Below the pieces are notes generated by a model that saw only the letters and a list, made by a program, of their open reading frames with translations, had not been told where the DNA came from and did not search any database. The translations under genes were made by a program, and so were the position numbers. Positions 43,371 through 64,000 of a DNA stretch of 64,000 nucleotides are shown piece by piece (positions within the stretch are counted from its first letter, which is position 1; each line of letters opens with the position of its first letter). The stretch is from Heterocephalus glaber (lineage: Eukaryota; Chordata; Mammalia; Rodentia; Bathyergidae), in contig NW_004624734.1 in assembly GCF_000247695.1 (NCBI RefSeq), forward strand, positions 7,585,125 through 7,649,124, read 5' to 3'.

Positions 43371-43907
43371 CTAAGAAGTTTAGAAAGGGAGTTAATGCAA
43401 ATAACCCAGACTTTGCCACTCTAATTCTAAGTAAATAACAGCACTAGTTTATGAAACAAGCAGAAAAGTAATAGAAACTTGTCATGTCACAGTAACCAGA
43501 CATGAAACTTTAGGCAGAGTCTAGGGAGCAGGATGGCAAATCTTGTTCTCAGATTCAAAATAAAACATCTAGAAAGACTACAGACAGCATACAACACTAA
43601 ACAAAAAGTCCATGGAAAATAAGTTCTCCCAATAAGTAAGAAGGAAAAGCAAAGGAAAAGGAGGAAAGAAAGGAAAGAAAAAAAAGAGAAAGTTTTATAC
43701 TGAGAAACTAATAAACACAAATGTTTATGATGTATGATCCCATGGTTATCAGAAGTTAGTTACTGTAGTTTACCTGTTGGTTCATTCATTCATGTATGGT
43801 CCCACCCAATTATAACAATAGTAGGTATTTACCTCGAGATGATATATTTTTTTTACTAAGTCAAATATTGTATTCCTTAAATAATTTTTTCCTTTTTTCT
43901 TGGGCAG

Positions 43908-44047
43908 GGGGTGGGGTTCACTATGTAGTCTAGGCTGGCCTTAAACTCACTATGTAGCCCAGGCTACACTGGAATTCATAGTGATCCTCCTGCATCCTAG
44001 CCTCCTGAGTGCTAGAATTATGGGCATCTGCCACCATCCCTGGCCCT
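43908..44047 (-). mobile_element. B1 SINE, reverse
   Basis: Complement of a B1: TATGTAGTCTAGGCTGGCC, a second TATGTAGCCCAGGCTA block, CTCCTGAGTGCTAGAATTA (B-box side) and CACCATCCCTGGCCC. Confidence 0.8.
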
Positions 44048-44260
44048 AAAACCTTTATATACAGCATTTAAAAAGGGTCATTAAAGGAGGCAAATGAATG
44101 GCAGTTGTTTATACTTAAGCTGCAGAGGATAAAGAGGTCTCACAACACTGCAGAGCCTTTGAGTTATGTAATATTTACATTTACACTCACCAAGCACACC
44201 AAGAGCAGAAGTTCACAGCCCTACAAACTCCTCAGACACCTGGAAAGTCCTTAATATGAC

Positions 44261-44355
44261 TTTTTTTTTTTTTTTTTTTGGTACCGGGGATCGAACTTGG
44301 ATCCTTGCGCTTGCGCAGCAGGCGGCGAAACCACTGAGCTAAATCTCCAGCCCAT
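44261..44355 (-). mobile_element. tRNA-derived ID-like SINE, reverse
   Basis: 19-T tract, then GGTACCGGGGATCGAACTT, GCGCAGCAGGCGGCGAAACC and ACTGAGCTAAATCTCC. One of the best-preserved copies. Confidence 0.9.
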
Positions 44356-44411
44356 ACTTTTTAAAAGCAACATTTATAATTTATTTTTTACATGTTTCTC
44401 AAGCACATTTA

Positions 44412-44537
<126 letters not shown>

Positions 44538-44867
44538 TTATCACTGACACATGAAACACCCACAGAACCTGTGCCCTAGTATCTCTAAAGCTCACTTTAC
44601 CCAAAGGTATTTATTTTTAAAATGTCAGTAAGTTTTTAAAATTCCTAATACCTATATTCAAAATATCCATCTTTAAAAACACTGCCTTGTAAATAAGGTC
44701 ATGACTACGATTTTACAATTTTGATAAATTTAAATAACAAAAAAGATAGATTATAACTATAACAAAGATTAATAGTACTAAGCTGCTTTCTGCGTGCAAT
44801 AGAATTAGTCATAGAGTATTTCCAAGTCAGTGTTAAAATCAAGGAAAAAAATGAAATTTTACAAAAG

Positions 44868-44984
44868 GAAATTCTTGTTTTTTATTTTATTTATCTTTTT
44901 AACATTTTGCAGTACTAGGGTTTGGACTAAGAGCTCCACACATGCTAGACAAGACCTATACCACTGAGCTACACCCCAAGCCCA
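44868..44984 (-). mobile_element. Older tRNA-type SINE of a different subfamily
   Basis: Complement reads GGGCTTGGGGTGTAGCTC at its start with a diverged B box (AGTCCAAACCCTAGTACTGC). It lacks the GCCGCCTGC middle of the common family, so an older ID-type branch. Confidence 0.6.
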
Positions 44985-45285
44985 AAAGGCAGATTTCTGA
45001 GTAGTTGACAACATAACTAGAGTAGCCCAACTATATTTAATGAATACTTTTTCGCTGTTAGGCATTAAAATCACACCTCAATAATTCTACCAAAATTGTT
45101 CACATTAATAAGGAAAACTCAGAAGTCATCTAAGTCCAATTCTAGGAATCTATAAGTTATACAGTCTACTAAAAATTTGAACACATAGACTACAGAAGAG
45201 ATTTACAAATAGTTTTAAAAATAGATTTTAAAATCAAATTTGTAACTTGTATGTCTAAGAGAAACTAGGAAAAACAAATCCATTA

Positions 45286-47722
<2,437 letters not shown>

Positions 47723-47877
47723 CTATTGATGTGTCCAATGGCCGTGTTGATTGTAACTCGGGGACCCCCGTCATCAGGCCTCAACACATACGGTGGGAAA
47801 ACATCATCATCATCCACGACAGAATCAACGTCAGTCTCGCCAGTATCAACTGACTTGGAACATTTGTTTCTCAAGAT
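47723..47877 (-). CDS. DICER1: DICER1 exon, residues 585-636 (helicase to DUF283)
   Basis: 155 nt encoding the linker after HEL2, with a run of four Asp (DDDDVFPPY), and the start of the dsRNA-binding-fold domain DUF283 ([12 protein letters not shown]). Small substitutions from human lie just before the Asp run. Splice sites AG and GTATGC. Confidence 0.97.
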
Positions 47878-49235
<1,358 letters not shown>

Positions 49236-49806
49236 CTAAGAAATTTTCCAAAGAAAAGAATATAAAAATAAGTAACCATGGTTATTTCTGACAGATACCC
49301 TGAGCACACTAGATCTCTATGGTCAATCTAAACAAGATGACAGTATCACAGAAACCCCAGTGCACAGCCACATCAACACAGGAACTGTGATTTAATGACA
49401 CGAATTTTCAACTAAATATGAATGGAAAATCAAAATGCCTATTTTACAGAAATACCAAAGCCACTAATCACAGAAAGCCTTCAGGTTGAAGGGGCTGGCT
49501 TCTTTAACAAACAGAAGTAGACCTAACCACCTATCCAAATGAATCCACTTCTGAAGTCCCACTGATACCCTGATCCTCCAGAATGAGAATGGATGCCTCT
49601 GAGACCCTACCAACCAACAGACCTCCAAACATTTCAAAACTCTATCATTAAAATCTCCAATTCACTTGGAATTAAAAATGACAAGCAGAGCATTGTTTAT
49701 TTTTTAGCACCTACGAAAATTTTCAATTTAAGGAGTCAGAATTACTGAAATAAAGGGAAAGCTTTTTCACTTGAGATTGAAAATCACATCACTCCCCAAT
49801 CCAAGA

Positions 49807-50524
49807 TACAAGGTGACTGAAATAAATAGTGAATGTTAAAATTTTTTAAAATAATTATAATAGCTGGGCAAGGTGGCATATGCTTATCATTCCAGCACTT
49901 AAGAGACTGAGGCAGGAGGATCACTCCAAGTTTGAGACCAGCCGGGGCTACATAGTGAGTTCAAGGCTAGCCTGAACTGCATAGCGAAACCTTGACTCAA
50001 AAAAATAAAATAATTATAATAAAAGACACATTGCTATTAATATGCCTTAAAATATTCTCCTGCTCCTCACTTTGAACACATTCATCCCATCATTCTTGCC
50101 ATTTTCTGAAGTACTTCTGGAAGTCCTCTTTTGTGGTTGTCTGTCTGAGGTATGGCTAAAAAATACAGTAAATGCTGTTGCCAAGTGCCATGGAATGAAA
50201 AAGCAGACTCCTAAAAACATTAAAATGTCGTCATCCATTTTATTCCCCAATCTGGCACCGTGTGACTTCTGGCACTTCCCCAAAGTCAAAATGACCATGA
50301 AGAGTAAATGTTTTGAACCCATTCGGGACATTGAGGGAGCCGCAACTGCACAACTAATGACACAAGAAAACGACTTCTAGAGCTGCTTAGGCAAGTGGCA
50401 AGAACAATGGGATAGTGCGTTTAAAGGAAGGGAGAGTACTATAAGGAGTTAACAACAGTGTGCCTTTTACTATAATAAATTTTTAAAAGTTTAAACATTC
50501 ACCATATATTCCAATCATACCTTG
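49807..50524. mobile_element. Palindromic mariner derivative, copy 2, with B1 inside
   Basis: Same layout as copy 1: a left arm holding the inverted transposase 3' end (50041-50130, reverse strand STSENGKNDGMNVFK), a centre with LAPCDFWHFPKVKMTMKSK (50251-50307, forward) and a right arm with the forward transposase 3' end and terminal repeat up to about 50524. The ends read ACAAGGT on one side and its complement on the other. A B1 SINE interrupts the left terminal repeat. Without the B1 the length is about 550 bases, close to copy 1. Confidence 0.75.
49861..50007 (+). mobile_element. B1 SINE inserted in mariner terminal repeat
   Basis: AGCTGGGCAAGGTGGCATAT start, GAGACCAGCCGGGGCTACAT, a partial second unit (TTCAAGGCTAGCCTGAACTG) and an A tail. 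The direct repeat AAAATAATTATAAT is on both sides. Confidence 0.85.
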
Positions 50525-51011
50525 TGAGTTAAGAAATAACATAAGCTGGTTTTCAGACAGATCTATAAGACTGGCTTATGCAATCCCTAAACCTGGACTA
50601 TTATCGAAAAGTTTTAACAAAAATGTCTTTAGCAGAAATTATTCGGCTAAATTTAAGTTAAAGAACAAATTTTAATGAAAGGTTTTACTTGCAAGCCAGA
50701 ACACTAAACTAGCTTTCAGCATTTTTCTAATGCTTCCTACACATAAGACATTAAAAATCATGAGAAAATTTAACTTAAAATCTATAAAATACAGTTTTTC
50801 AAAAAATATTCAACCCAGATAGGACTTTAAATGAAAAAGAAAATATATTCTAGGGAAAAAGATGTCAGCTTGTTTCATAACCACACAGAGTCTGCAGGAG
50901 TTACCATCACCCATGTTTCACGTTTCTATGAGATGTACAGTAGTTGTGTGACACCAATCCAATAAAGGGGAATGAACTAGCTGATGACAATTAAGACATA
51001 AAACTGATTTA

Positions 51012-51365
<354 letters not shown>

Positions 51366-52632
51366 TTAAACAGTGCTGAGGGAAATACATTCAAGGTTTT
51401 GTTTCTAAGGTCTTCTTTAAAATAGAAATATATGCACACTATTTTTTGCAACACACCTAATGAAATAGTCTTAGTATTTTTCTTTCCACCTAGATCCAAC
51501 AGAAATCACTGCCATGCTTCACCATATAGATCTGTGGACCAAGTCCTTGCAACACAAATACAAGGCTGATTTACACTGACAAATGAAACAGTCTCACTAC
51601 CTCCAACTTCTGCTTTGGTGATGATGACCTAATAGAAACATGGCCCAGGGTAGGACAGAGAGACTGAGAAACACAGATCTTAGCTCAACATACTTCTCAC
51701 ACACTTGGCCTCAGCTGCCTCTATGCACCTTCCTCTGTGGCCGTGTTCACATGGAACAAGTCTGACACCAAGGGGTCTGTCACATTCCCCACCAGATGTG
51801 GTAAGAGTTCCAGCTGCACAAGAGACAGAAGAACAGCTGCTGTTTCTCCTCTTATCCAACAGCCTTTATTACTGGGAGCAGTGCTCTTGGAAAAGAAATG
51901 CCTCCTCATCTGAGAGGCAACACGTTCTGGTCCCCAGGCAGCAAAACAGGGTTCGGCATAGCAGCGTGCTGGACTTCAGCACAAACGACAGCAGTCCCCC
52001 CCCCGCCCCAATACAGAGTCACAAAAGAGAAGAGACCCCTGAGCTGCTGCCTCCTTCCTGCTTACTTCTCGTAGTAACACAAAGTGCTAGTAATGTAGAG
52101 CTGGCCTCCTGGCTAAGACACAGAAAAGAGCTACAAGACAGGACGGGGTCAGATTATGTGGGCACCGAAGGTTAACAGTTCGTGCTGCCATTGCAGCTAT
52201 TCTGGAAATACATACATTCAAAAACTCAGCACACAGGATAAATGGTTCTACACCTGACATAAGTGACTCCATATGGTTCCTCTAAGCCATACTGCATAGC
52301 ATAAATTCCTAATAGAAAATTACATTTTAAAGTCAAACCATTCTTTTAAATACATAGAACAGGCTAATATCAAAGAGCTGGGAGAATACGAGTGGCCATC
52401 TAAAATATCTCCTGCCTCCAATCAACAGAACACTGGCATATCTAGGCTAGCTGGAGAATCTGTTCTACAGCTCAAGTACTTAAAATGTCCAGAATCAGAA
52501 ACTTCCTTATTATGTCTCAAGGTTTAATTATAATAAATGTTTGATGTAACAGAGAACAGCATTATATGCAAACAAACAGTATGCCCAAAAGCCTAAAAAT
52601 CTGAAATAAATTACCTTAGAAATAACATGTAC

Positions 52633-52841
52633 AGGAAAGAAGGGAAAGGAACAAATACGAGAAACGGAAAAAACAGAAACAAAATTTTTGTAAATAGGCA
52701 GGGGTGGAGAAATGGAGAGGCAGAGGAATGGAGAAAAAAATAAGAACCAAGATATAGCATGTAAAAGTACAAATTCCCAATGATGAACATCATCATACTG
52801 CATATCTAAAATGTATCAATAAACTTAATGAATACAAAACA
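52633..52841 (+). mobile_element. 5'-truncated LINE-1 tail with target duplication
   Basis: About 200 bases of LINE-1 3'UTR ending AATGTATCAATAAACTTAAT and a short A-rich tail. The 15-base repeat AGAAATAACATGTAC at 52618-52632 and 52842-52856 flanks it exactly. It belongs to the same subfamily as 41600-42068. Confidence 0.85.
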
Positions 52842-54689
52842 AGAAATAACATGTACTTCCAAATCTTAGTTTATATAAGTATCATTTTGAATGTAAAAGA
52901 AGTTTCTAAAAACAATTTTAAGCCATTCTTAATTAAGCAAAGAATATACTTTGCCAAAATTACCCATATGGCAGGCTTCAATAGCTAAGAAATAAAAACA
53001 CTAACAGTAATTTATTTCTCCTTAATGACAACCATGTCAAAACTGCAGAGAACAGAAGAGACATGACATGTATTTTTTTAAGTCCTGCAAGCAATAATTC
53101 AATGTTATACGCCTACGCTGGTAATATTTACAGAGGAAAATGATTTCTGTACTGCATAAATTTAACAGATGCTTAATCATGTCCCCAAAGCCACAGGATT
53201 CAGGGAAAACAAGTTTATCTGTTGTCCTCAAGAAGTTCAAACTAACACAAACTACTTAAAGATTTCCTGAGGTCATGAAATGGGTCAGAAATCATGTTTT
53301 GTTTTTTAACTTTTAAAGTGAGTTTATCAGAATTGTTCCACAAGCAAGCTATCTGATCAACTATACTGTTCCCCAGTGCACACAGGACTTCTCACACTGT
53401 TGGTAGTGAAGAGCAAGTTTTTACAAAATCTCTGATCAGAGACCAATTTTTGCAAAATTAAAGTGCCAACTTTATTTAGTAGATATAAAATTACTGTCAA
53501 ACTGCTTATAAGAGTGTCTATACTTACTTTCAACCTATGTATGCAAGTTCCAGCAGAGGTAAGATCATATTATGTGGGTATATGCAAATGCCTCTCCCAA
53601 AATAGGAAATATGTAAATGAAAATTATTACTGAAACTTGAGATTTGACTAAACATGTTAGTTAATGCAGACAACTTTGAAATGAAAACTTCAAAGATACA
53701 AACATACCGTAGCTTTCTACAATGTACCTCAACTGTATTATCAATAGTGCCTCTAATAGTATCCCTTCTTACATTTCATTATCAATATGAGGAAACCAAA
53801 TATAATTCCTCTATAATCTTACCAAAAAAAAAAAACCTTCGTGACAGGACAGTATACTGATACTGGATCCCCAAAATACGTCTACAAAGAACTTGAGAAC
53901 TAGCATTTACTGTGTCAGGTGATTAAACACTCTTTTGTATATGTTGTCTTTCATTAACAAACCAATAAGAGTTAGAAATATCATTACTCTTTATGGATGC
54001 TGAGGCTTTAAAAAGTTAAATTTATAAAAAATAATTTATAAATCTCTACTAAGGTATGGGGGTAATAAAGCATCTCGTTACCAAATTTGAAAATACTCAA
54101 AAAGAATGAGGGTATGTCAAAGGAACACAGGAGCTAACTTCAAATAGTTTCCAATGGCCAATGATGAAACCAAATTGGGCAACAAAATAAATTAACACGG
54201 TACTGAATTATAATCTAAAGTTTAAAATAAACATGGCTCCATACTGACAAATACATGGTTAAATAACTATAAATAGAAAGGTAAACAGGACAAAAGAGAC
54301 AAATTTCTCTTACAGGAGAATTCCAAACATATATGTGGATACATCCTTCTCCATCAAGTAGATTAGTCCTCCCTGCTAGGATGGGCTAGACTTGGAAATC
54401 TGCTTCCAAAGCATAGATTTAAGAAAAAGAAATAATACTTCACAATGCAGAAGTCAGGCAAACCCTATTATAACCAAATGATGTTTAACATCATCAATAA
54501 TGTTTCATGTTTATATCATGAGGCCCAATATCAAGTGACCAGAAGGCATTTGACCTTCATAGTACTCTTCTACATCCTGTAACACTAGCCTAATCCTGAG
54601 AAAAACATCACTCAACTCAGAGGGACATTCTTTGAAATGCTTGACTAGTAGTACTCTCTAAGACTGCCAAGCGCATCAAAAATAAGAAA

Positions 54690-54975
54690 AGACAGAGAAA
54701 CAGCTAAAGACACCAAAGGAGACTTGGGAGATATGATAATAATGTGATATAGTACCTGGAATTTAAAAGAGGACAACAGAAAAAATAGCAAAATCTAATA
54801 AAAGTCTGGAATTTAGTAAATAGCCATGTATCAATGTTAGTTTTCACAATGGTGATATGTAATGTTAACAATGGGGGAAAGTAGGTGAGGAGAATATGAG
54901 AACTCTCTGTACCTTCTTTTTAACTTTTCCACAAATCTAAATCATTCCAAAATTAAAAGATGTTAGGGGGAAAAA
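54690..54975 (+). repeat. Old LINE-1 3'UTR (L1M-like)
   Basis: Follows the old mammalian L1 3' end: TGTAATGTTAACAATGGGGG, GAGAACTCTCTGTACCTTC, CCACAAATCTAAATCATTCC, AAATTAAAAG. Confidence 0.6.
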
Positions 54976-55939
54976 GGGGGAAGGATTAGCCAAGATGTGA
55001 ACTCAGGTTTGTCCATTACCAATACCACACCACACCAGTAAATCACATGGTGAAAGGACTGAGAGCCATTTTCTGCCACTCTGCAGGGTCACAAACAGAA
55101 CTGGTTTCTTCATCTGTAATATAGTAAGAACATCTACTTTCCTCCTTCACGGAGTGCTGTGAAAATTTTTCAGGTATACATAAAAGTGGCCTATAAATCC
55201 CTACGTAAGTTAAGAGCAAGGCTGTAAACACGAGGCTGAGCACCTTCCTACACTGCACTGAGAAGTAGCTGTGACTGATTTTTACTCAGGAGAACAGAAA
55301 ACTACATGTGTACTGCCAGAGCATCTATTCCCATGAAACTTCACCAAAGGAGGGTTTTTCCTCCCATTAAGCTGACGGAAGGAAAGAATCTGGATTTCAG
55401 GAAGTTTTCCTAAGCTTATTAAAAAGCTTACTGGAACAAGACTTCTATTCTACATTTAATTAGCTGTTCATAAAATCAACCCTGAGACTGCTCTTGATTC
55501 ACCCTATAACACTAAATTCCAGCCACATTTTCTGAAAGCTGATCACCATCTGATCCTTAAAGTCAATAGGAAGTAACTGATTGATTCTGGATAAACTTTT
55601 TCAAGCTAGTATTCCTGCAATGGAAACATAAATGCATGCAGATCAATTCCCAGTTACACAACAAAAGGGCAGGGCTGGGGGAGGAATAAATGCCTATTCT
55701 TCTCTCTAAGCCCCAGAAAATTTATTCAATCCTAAAATTATCCTATCTAGGGCAGGGAGCACATCCATAACTAGACTTAGACTGAGCCAGTGTTAAACTT
55801 TTTGACCCCCAAAATGCCTTCTCCCCATTTTAAGAAACAATTCCTTGTCAGTCAAGGTCCCTGGCTATGTCCTGGCCATCTTCCCACTGTAAAGCACCAG
55901 TTTCCAGGATTCTGTGACACCCAGGGGGATTATGATGGT

Positions 55940-56125
55940 AGAAGCAAATGGAAACTAGGAGTTAGGATATTAGGATTCTAAAACTGTCTCCACCACTTAC
56001 TAGCAATTTAACATACAGAAAATCACTTCTCCTCCTGAGGCACTTTTTCTTTTTTATAAAAATAAGTGTGTTGGATTAGATAGTCAATGAGGCCCCTTTC
56101 CAACTTTAAACTTCTGATTTAAATG
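55940..56125 (+). repeat. MIR-like SINE fragment
   Basis: CCACCACTTACTAGC, then TTATAAAAATAAGTGTGTTG and TAGTCAATGAGGCCCC follow the MIR core and tail order. Confidence 0.5.
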
Positions 56126-56719
56126 TAATTCAGTACCTGAAGTTATATACTTTATATTCATCAGAAGGTTCAGGCTCAATGACTATGAAAATTACCAGAC
56201 TAAAAACTGCCAGATGACTGACTACCCTTGAGTACAATTTCTCATTACGCAAAAAATCTTAAAACCTCTAAACATTTACAAGCAGTTAAAGAAAAAAAAA
56301 AAACTACCTCAGGAAACAAAGCTTAATTTTTCCTCAGAGATCACTACTTGCAGAAAAGGCTTCTTAGAGATCAATTTTGGTCAATTAATGGATCTCCTAG
56401 AAAAGTAGATTGTCTTAAGCACAAAATAAGGTCCCTATTTTGGCAGAAATAGGTCCACAACCCAAAAGGACCATACGTTAAGTGATCATTTGACACAAAT
56501 TTAAACTAGAGCTCTTTGGCTAAGTCTCTCATCAGTAAAAAATTAACCTTTAGTGAAAAAGGGAAAGAGACTGGAATCTACAACCTAACATACAGATTCA
56601 TTGTCACATTTACTCATTCTCAGAACTCACTGAACTCGTTTCTTCCAATTCAGAAAATTTTATTATATAGTCTGTAAATCCAAATTATAAATCCAGTTAT
56701 TCTACCAGAAATACCTTTT

Positions 56720-56803
56720 CTTTTTTTTTGGTACCGGGGATTGAACTTGGGACCTTGCGTTTGCAAGGCAGGTGGCAGAACCACAGAGCTAAATCCCTGG
56801 CCC
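56720..56803 (-). mobile_element. tRNA-derived ID-like SINE, reverse
   Basis: GGTACCGGGGATTGAACTTG and ACAGAGCTAAATCCCTGG, flanked by the exact 16-base repeat AAATCCAGTTATTCTA. Confidence 0.92.
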
Positions 56804-57689
56804 AAATCCAGTTATTCTAAACTTTCCCATCACAGCCCCCAAACTGGAAAAAGTCTTTCCTCTGCTCTCAGACCACAACAAGCAACAAAGAAAACTTCTG
56901 AAACCTCAAAAAGGTGTGAGGATTTTCCCCACAAGCAGCCAACCCTGTGGCAGTGGACACCAGCCGGCTGGATGTTCTCTAATTTAATTCCGTTCTGACA
57001 CTATCTACCTAGAGGTGTCATTAGATCCTACAGGTTGTGAGCTTCAGCCCTCAAGACTACTCCTTGAGTTCAGGTGCTATTTTAAGCCCTAAGCTGCAGT
57101 ATCTGTTTGTCCCACCCAGCAGTTCCAAGTCAGATCCCCACCACTTTCTCCTCCAATTTGGTTACTCTGCTACAGCAGCTCATGAAACTCAGAACGCTTA
57201 CATTCACCTGTTAACTGTAAGTAACAGTGCAGACAGACACGGATGAAGAGACCCTCAGGGCAAGGCATGTGTGAAGGGACACAGACCTCAAAGTGTGCCG
57301 CCCCCCAGGAACCTCTACACCTTCAGGATCTAGAAGCTCTCAGGCCCTGTACTCTAGGGCTTTTATGCAGACTTCACTGTACAGGCAAGATTGCCAGCAT
57401 CTACTCAGCCTTCCAACTCACTCCGCCCTCGGAGGGCTGGGGTGGGGCTAAAAGACCCAATTCTCCGACCTCACTGCATGGTCTTTCCTAAAACCAGCCC
57501 CAACCTGAAGCAGTGGAGAGTCAGGCACCCATAAAATGACTAATTAGCATACAAATCACCTTGAAGATCCAAAGATTTTAAAAAGCTGCATGCCAGTAAA
57601 CAGGAAGAAGACCAAAGGGCTACTTCACAACATCACAATGCATCAAGAAAAAACCACAATATTCAGATAAAGTTTACCCTATTACCCTA

Positions 57690-57810
57690 AGGGTGGGCGA
57701 AGTGGCGCACGCTTGTGATCCCAGCACTTGGGAGGCTGAGGCAGGTGGATGACCTCGAGTTCGAGGCCAGCCTGGGCTACATAGCAGGACCCTGTCTCAA
57801 AAATTAAAAA
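57690..57810 (+). mobile_element. B1 SINE
   Basis: GGGTGGGCGAAGTGGCGCAC, GAGTTCGAGGCCAGCCTGG and CCCTGTCTCAAAAATT with an A-rich tail. The flanks ATTACCCTAAG and ATTACTCTAAG are the target-site duplication. Confidence 0.9.
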
Positions 57811-58216
57811 AAAAACAAAAACAAATTACTCTAAGGAGAAAGCTTGGTGAGAAATGCTTAATGCCATGCCTGATAAATGAATATAAAAATTAAATACAAA
57901 ATAAGGAATTCATCTTTCAAATGTAAATTTTTATACTTGCTCTCCATTTCTCTTTAGAATAGATTATATCCTTTAAGACAAAAATCTCAGTTATGCCAAA
58001 ATCAGCCTTCAGGCAAGCTATCATATTTATAAAAACCCCCAGCACACAGACACCCACATCCAACCCCAAGATAGCATTACCCATGAACTATGGGTGGGGC
58101 TGTGTGGAGGACCCTGACCGATCATGCTGGCTCTTGCACCGTTACAATCTATCCCTTCACAGCACAAAAAGCTGCCTTTGTTCTATTCGGAAACAGATGT
58201 AAACCTGAGAGATTTA

Positions 58217-62971
<4,755 letters not shown>

Positions 62972-63379
62972 CTAACATAATGAAAAATACTGACAATAAA
63001 CACTTCATTTTTCAAGGTCATAATACAGACACTACCATATTAAAACATATCAAAATTACTGAAAGACACTAAAAAGCATTATGTTCAGTGGAAACACCAA
63101 TATACCACGGATGACATAATATTATAGAATTACAGAAGTTTCTTTAAAAGCAGTTTTTCAAAGGCAGACTTAGACACACTACAAAATTTTAGTATATGCA
63201 GTTTACATTATGTTTAAAAACTTACAGATTTAAATAAACATTAATATTCATTTGTTCACTCATTCATACACTGGAACCAAGTTCCAAATACTGATAATTA
63301 ATATTATTGTTTTTCATGTCTTAAAAGAAAACTGTACATTCTCTGTAATTTACTTTGACTTGTTAAGAGGTAAAGTCTA

Positions 63380-63523
<144 letters not shown>

Positions 63524-64000
63524 CTAAAACAAAACTGCCATCAGTACAAACATGCCATTCATCTGCTGTATATATTTACATGAGATCAGATCATAGAGCC
63601 ATTATATCATAGGTGAGAATTTAGAAATTCATTGGTCAAAAAATTTTTTTTTAAATTTTAAATGTATACCAGTGGCGGCAAATCTGCAACATGCAGGCTG
63701 GAGTGGGCTGTTAGCTATTGTTGAAAGCTCTAAAAGGTTCATCATCACTGGTATAGATGTTCATACATTGGAACCAAGAATTAGGAGAACACGGGAAAAG
63801 ATTATGAGTAAACAATTCTTGATAAGGGAGAACATTTTTTAAAAATAAATCTACCAAACCTACTTCAGGCCATATTTTGACTGATAAGACCCTTTAGTCA
63901 AATCACAAAGCAATTCACTGCTTTTACTTCTTCCCCCCTCTACTGAACTGGCAAGGTTTTCTGGATGACTTAATTTTTTTTTTTATAGCCTATCATTCTG
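63524..64000 (-). other. DICER1 intron 5' of residue 147 (continues off window)
   Basis: Intron upstream of the DECH-box exon. It holds the short hAT-like element 63670-63750; otherwise unique. The next exon 5' (ending at residue 146) is outside the window. Confidence 0.8.
63670..63750. mobile_element. Small hAT-like element with short inverted ends
   Basis: 81 bases. The left end CAGTGGCGGCAAATCT and the right end (read in complement) CAGTGATGATGAACCT are imperfect inverted repeats. Its right half matches the element at 25529-25712. No clean 8-base duplication is seen; only GTATA is shared by the flanks. Confidence 0.5.

Noticed and set aside
51705..52175. 156-codon plus-strand open frame in the largest intron
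   Set aside because: Composition of non-coding DNA and no recognisable domain.

Overview
This window is mammalian nuclear DNA, almost certainly from a rodent. It holds most of DICER1 on the minus strand, plus about 19 kb of non-coding flank beyond its 3' end. The rodent call rests on B1-type 7SL SINEs, on about 15 copies of a tRNA-derived, ID-like SINE (A box, B box, A-rich tail) and on rodent-style LINE-1 remnants. The SINE subfamily does not look like mouse or rat ID. A beaver-like or other non-murid rodent is possible, but I cannot fix the species.

Layout from left to right: 1-1979 is a broken LINE-1 ORF2 copy carrying two tRNA-SINE insertions, followed by a CAC/CAT-rich simple repeat. 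Positions 2111-18921 are intergenic. They contain a GC-rich stretch, a TAAT-motif-rich block at about 6030-7650 that looks like a conserved non-coding element, an ancient LTR-like repeat, SINEs and a nested pair of LINE-1 tails. I found no convincing gene there.

From about 18922 to the right edge is DICER1. It has a 4.2-kb 3'UTR with a poly(A) signal at 18940-18945 and 23 coding exons. These encode the residues equivalent to human 147-1922, from just before the DECH box of the helicase to the stop codon. All 23 exons join in frame: 5,370 nt, 1,789 codons plus stop, with GT-AG junctions throughout. The promoter, the 5'UTR and the exons for about residues 1-146 lie beyond the right edge. The catalytic residues of both RNase III domains are present, so the gene looks intact and functional.

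The introns carry the mobile elements: tRNA-SINEs, B1, MIR, LINE-1 tails, two copies of an unusual mariner derivative whose arms are inverted copies of the same transposon end, and a small hAT-like element. Candidate post-transcriptional control sites are let-7 seed matches inside coding exons and a set of miR-103/107 seed matches in the 3'UTR. Both fit the known feedback of microRNAs on DICER1. The clearest protein oddity is a 21-residue glutamate run between the RNase IIIa and IIIb cores. It accounts exactly for the 13 extra residues relative to human. I saw no bacterial-type system, CRISPR array or novel protein-coding system.
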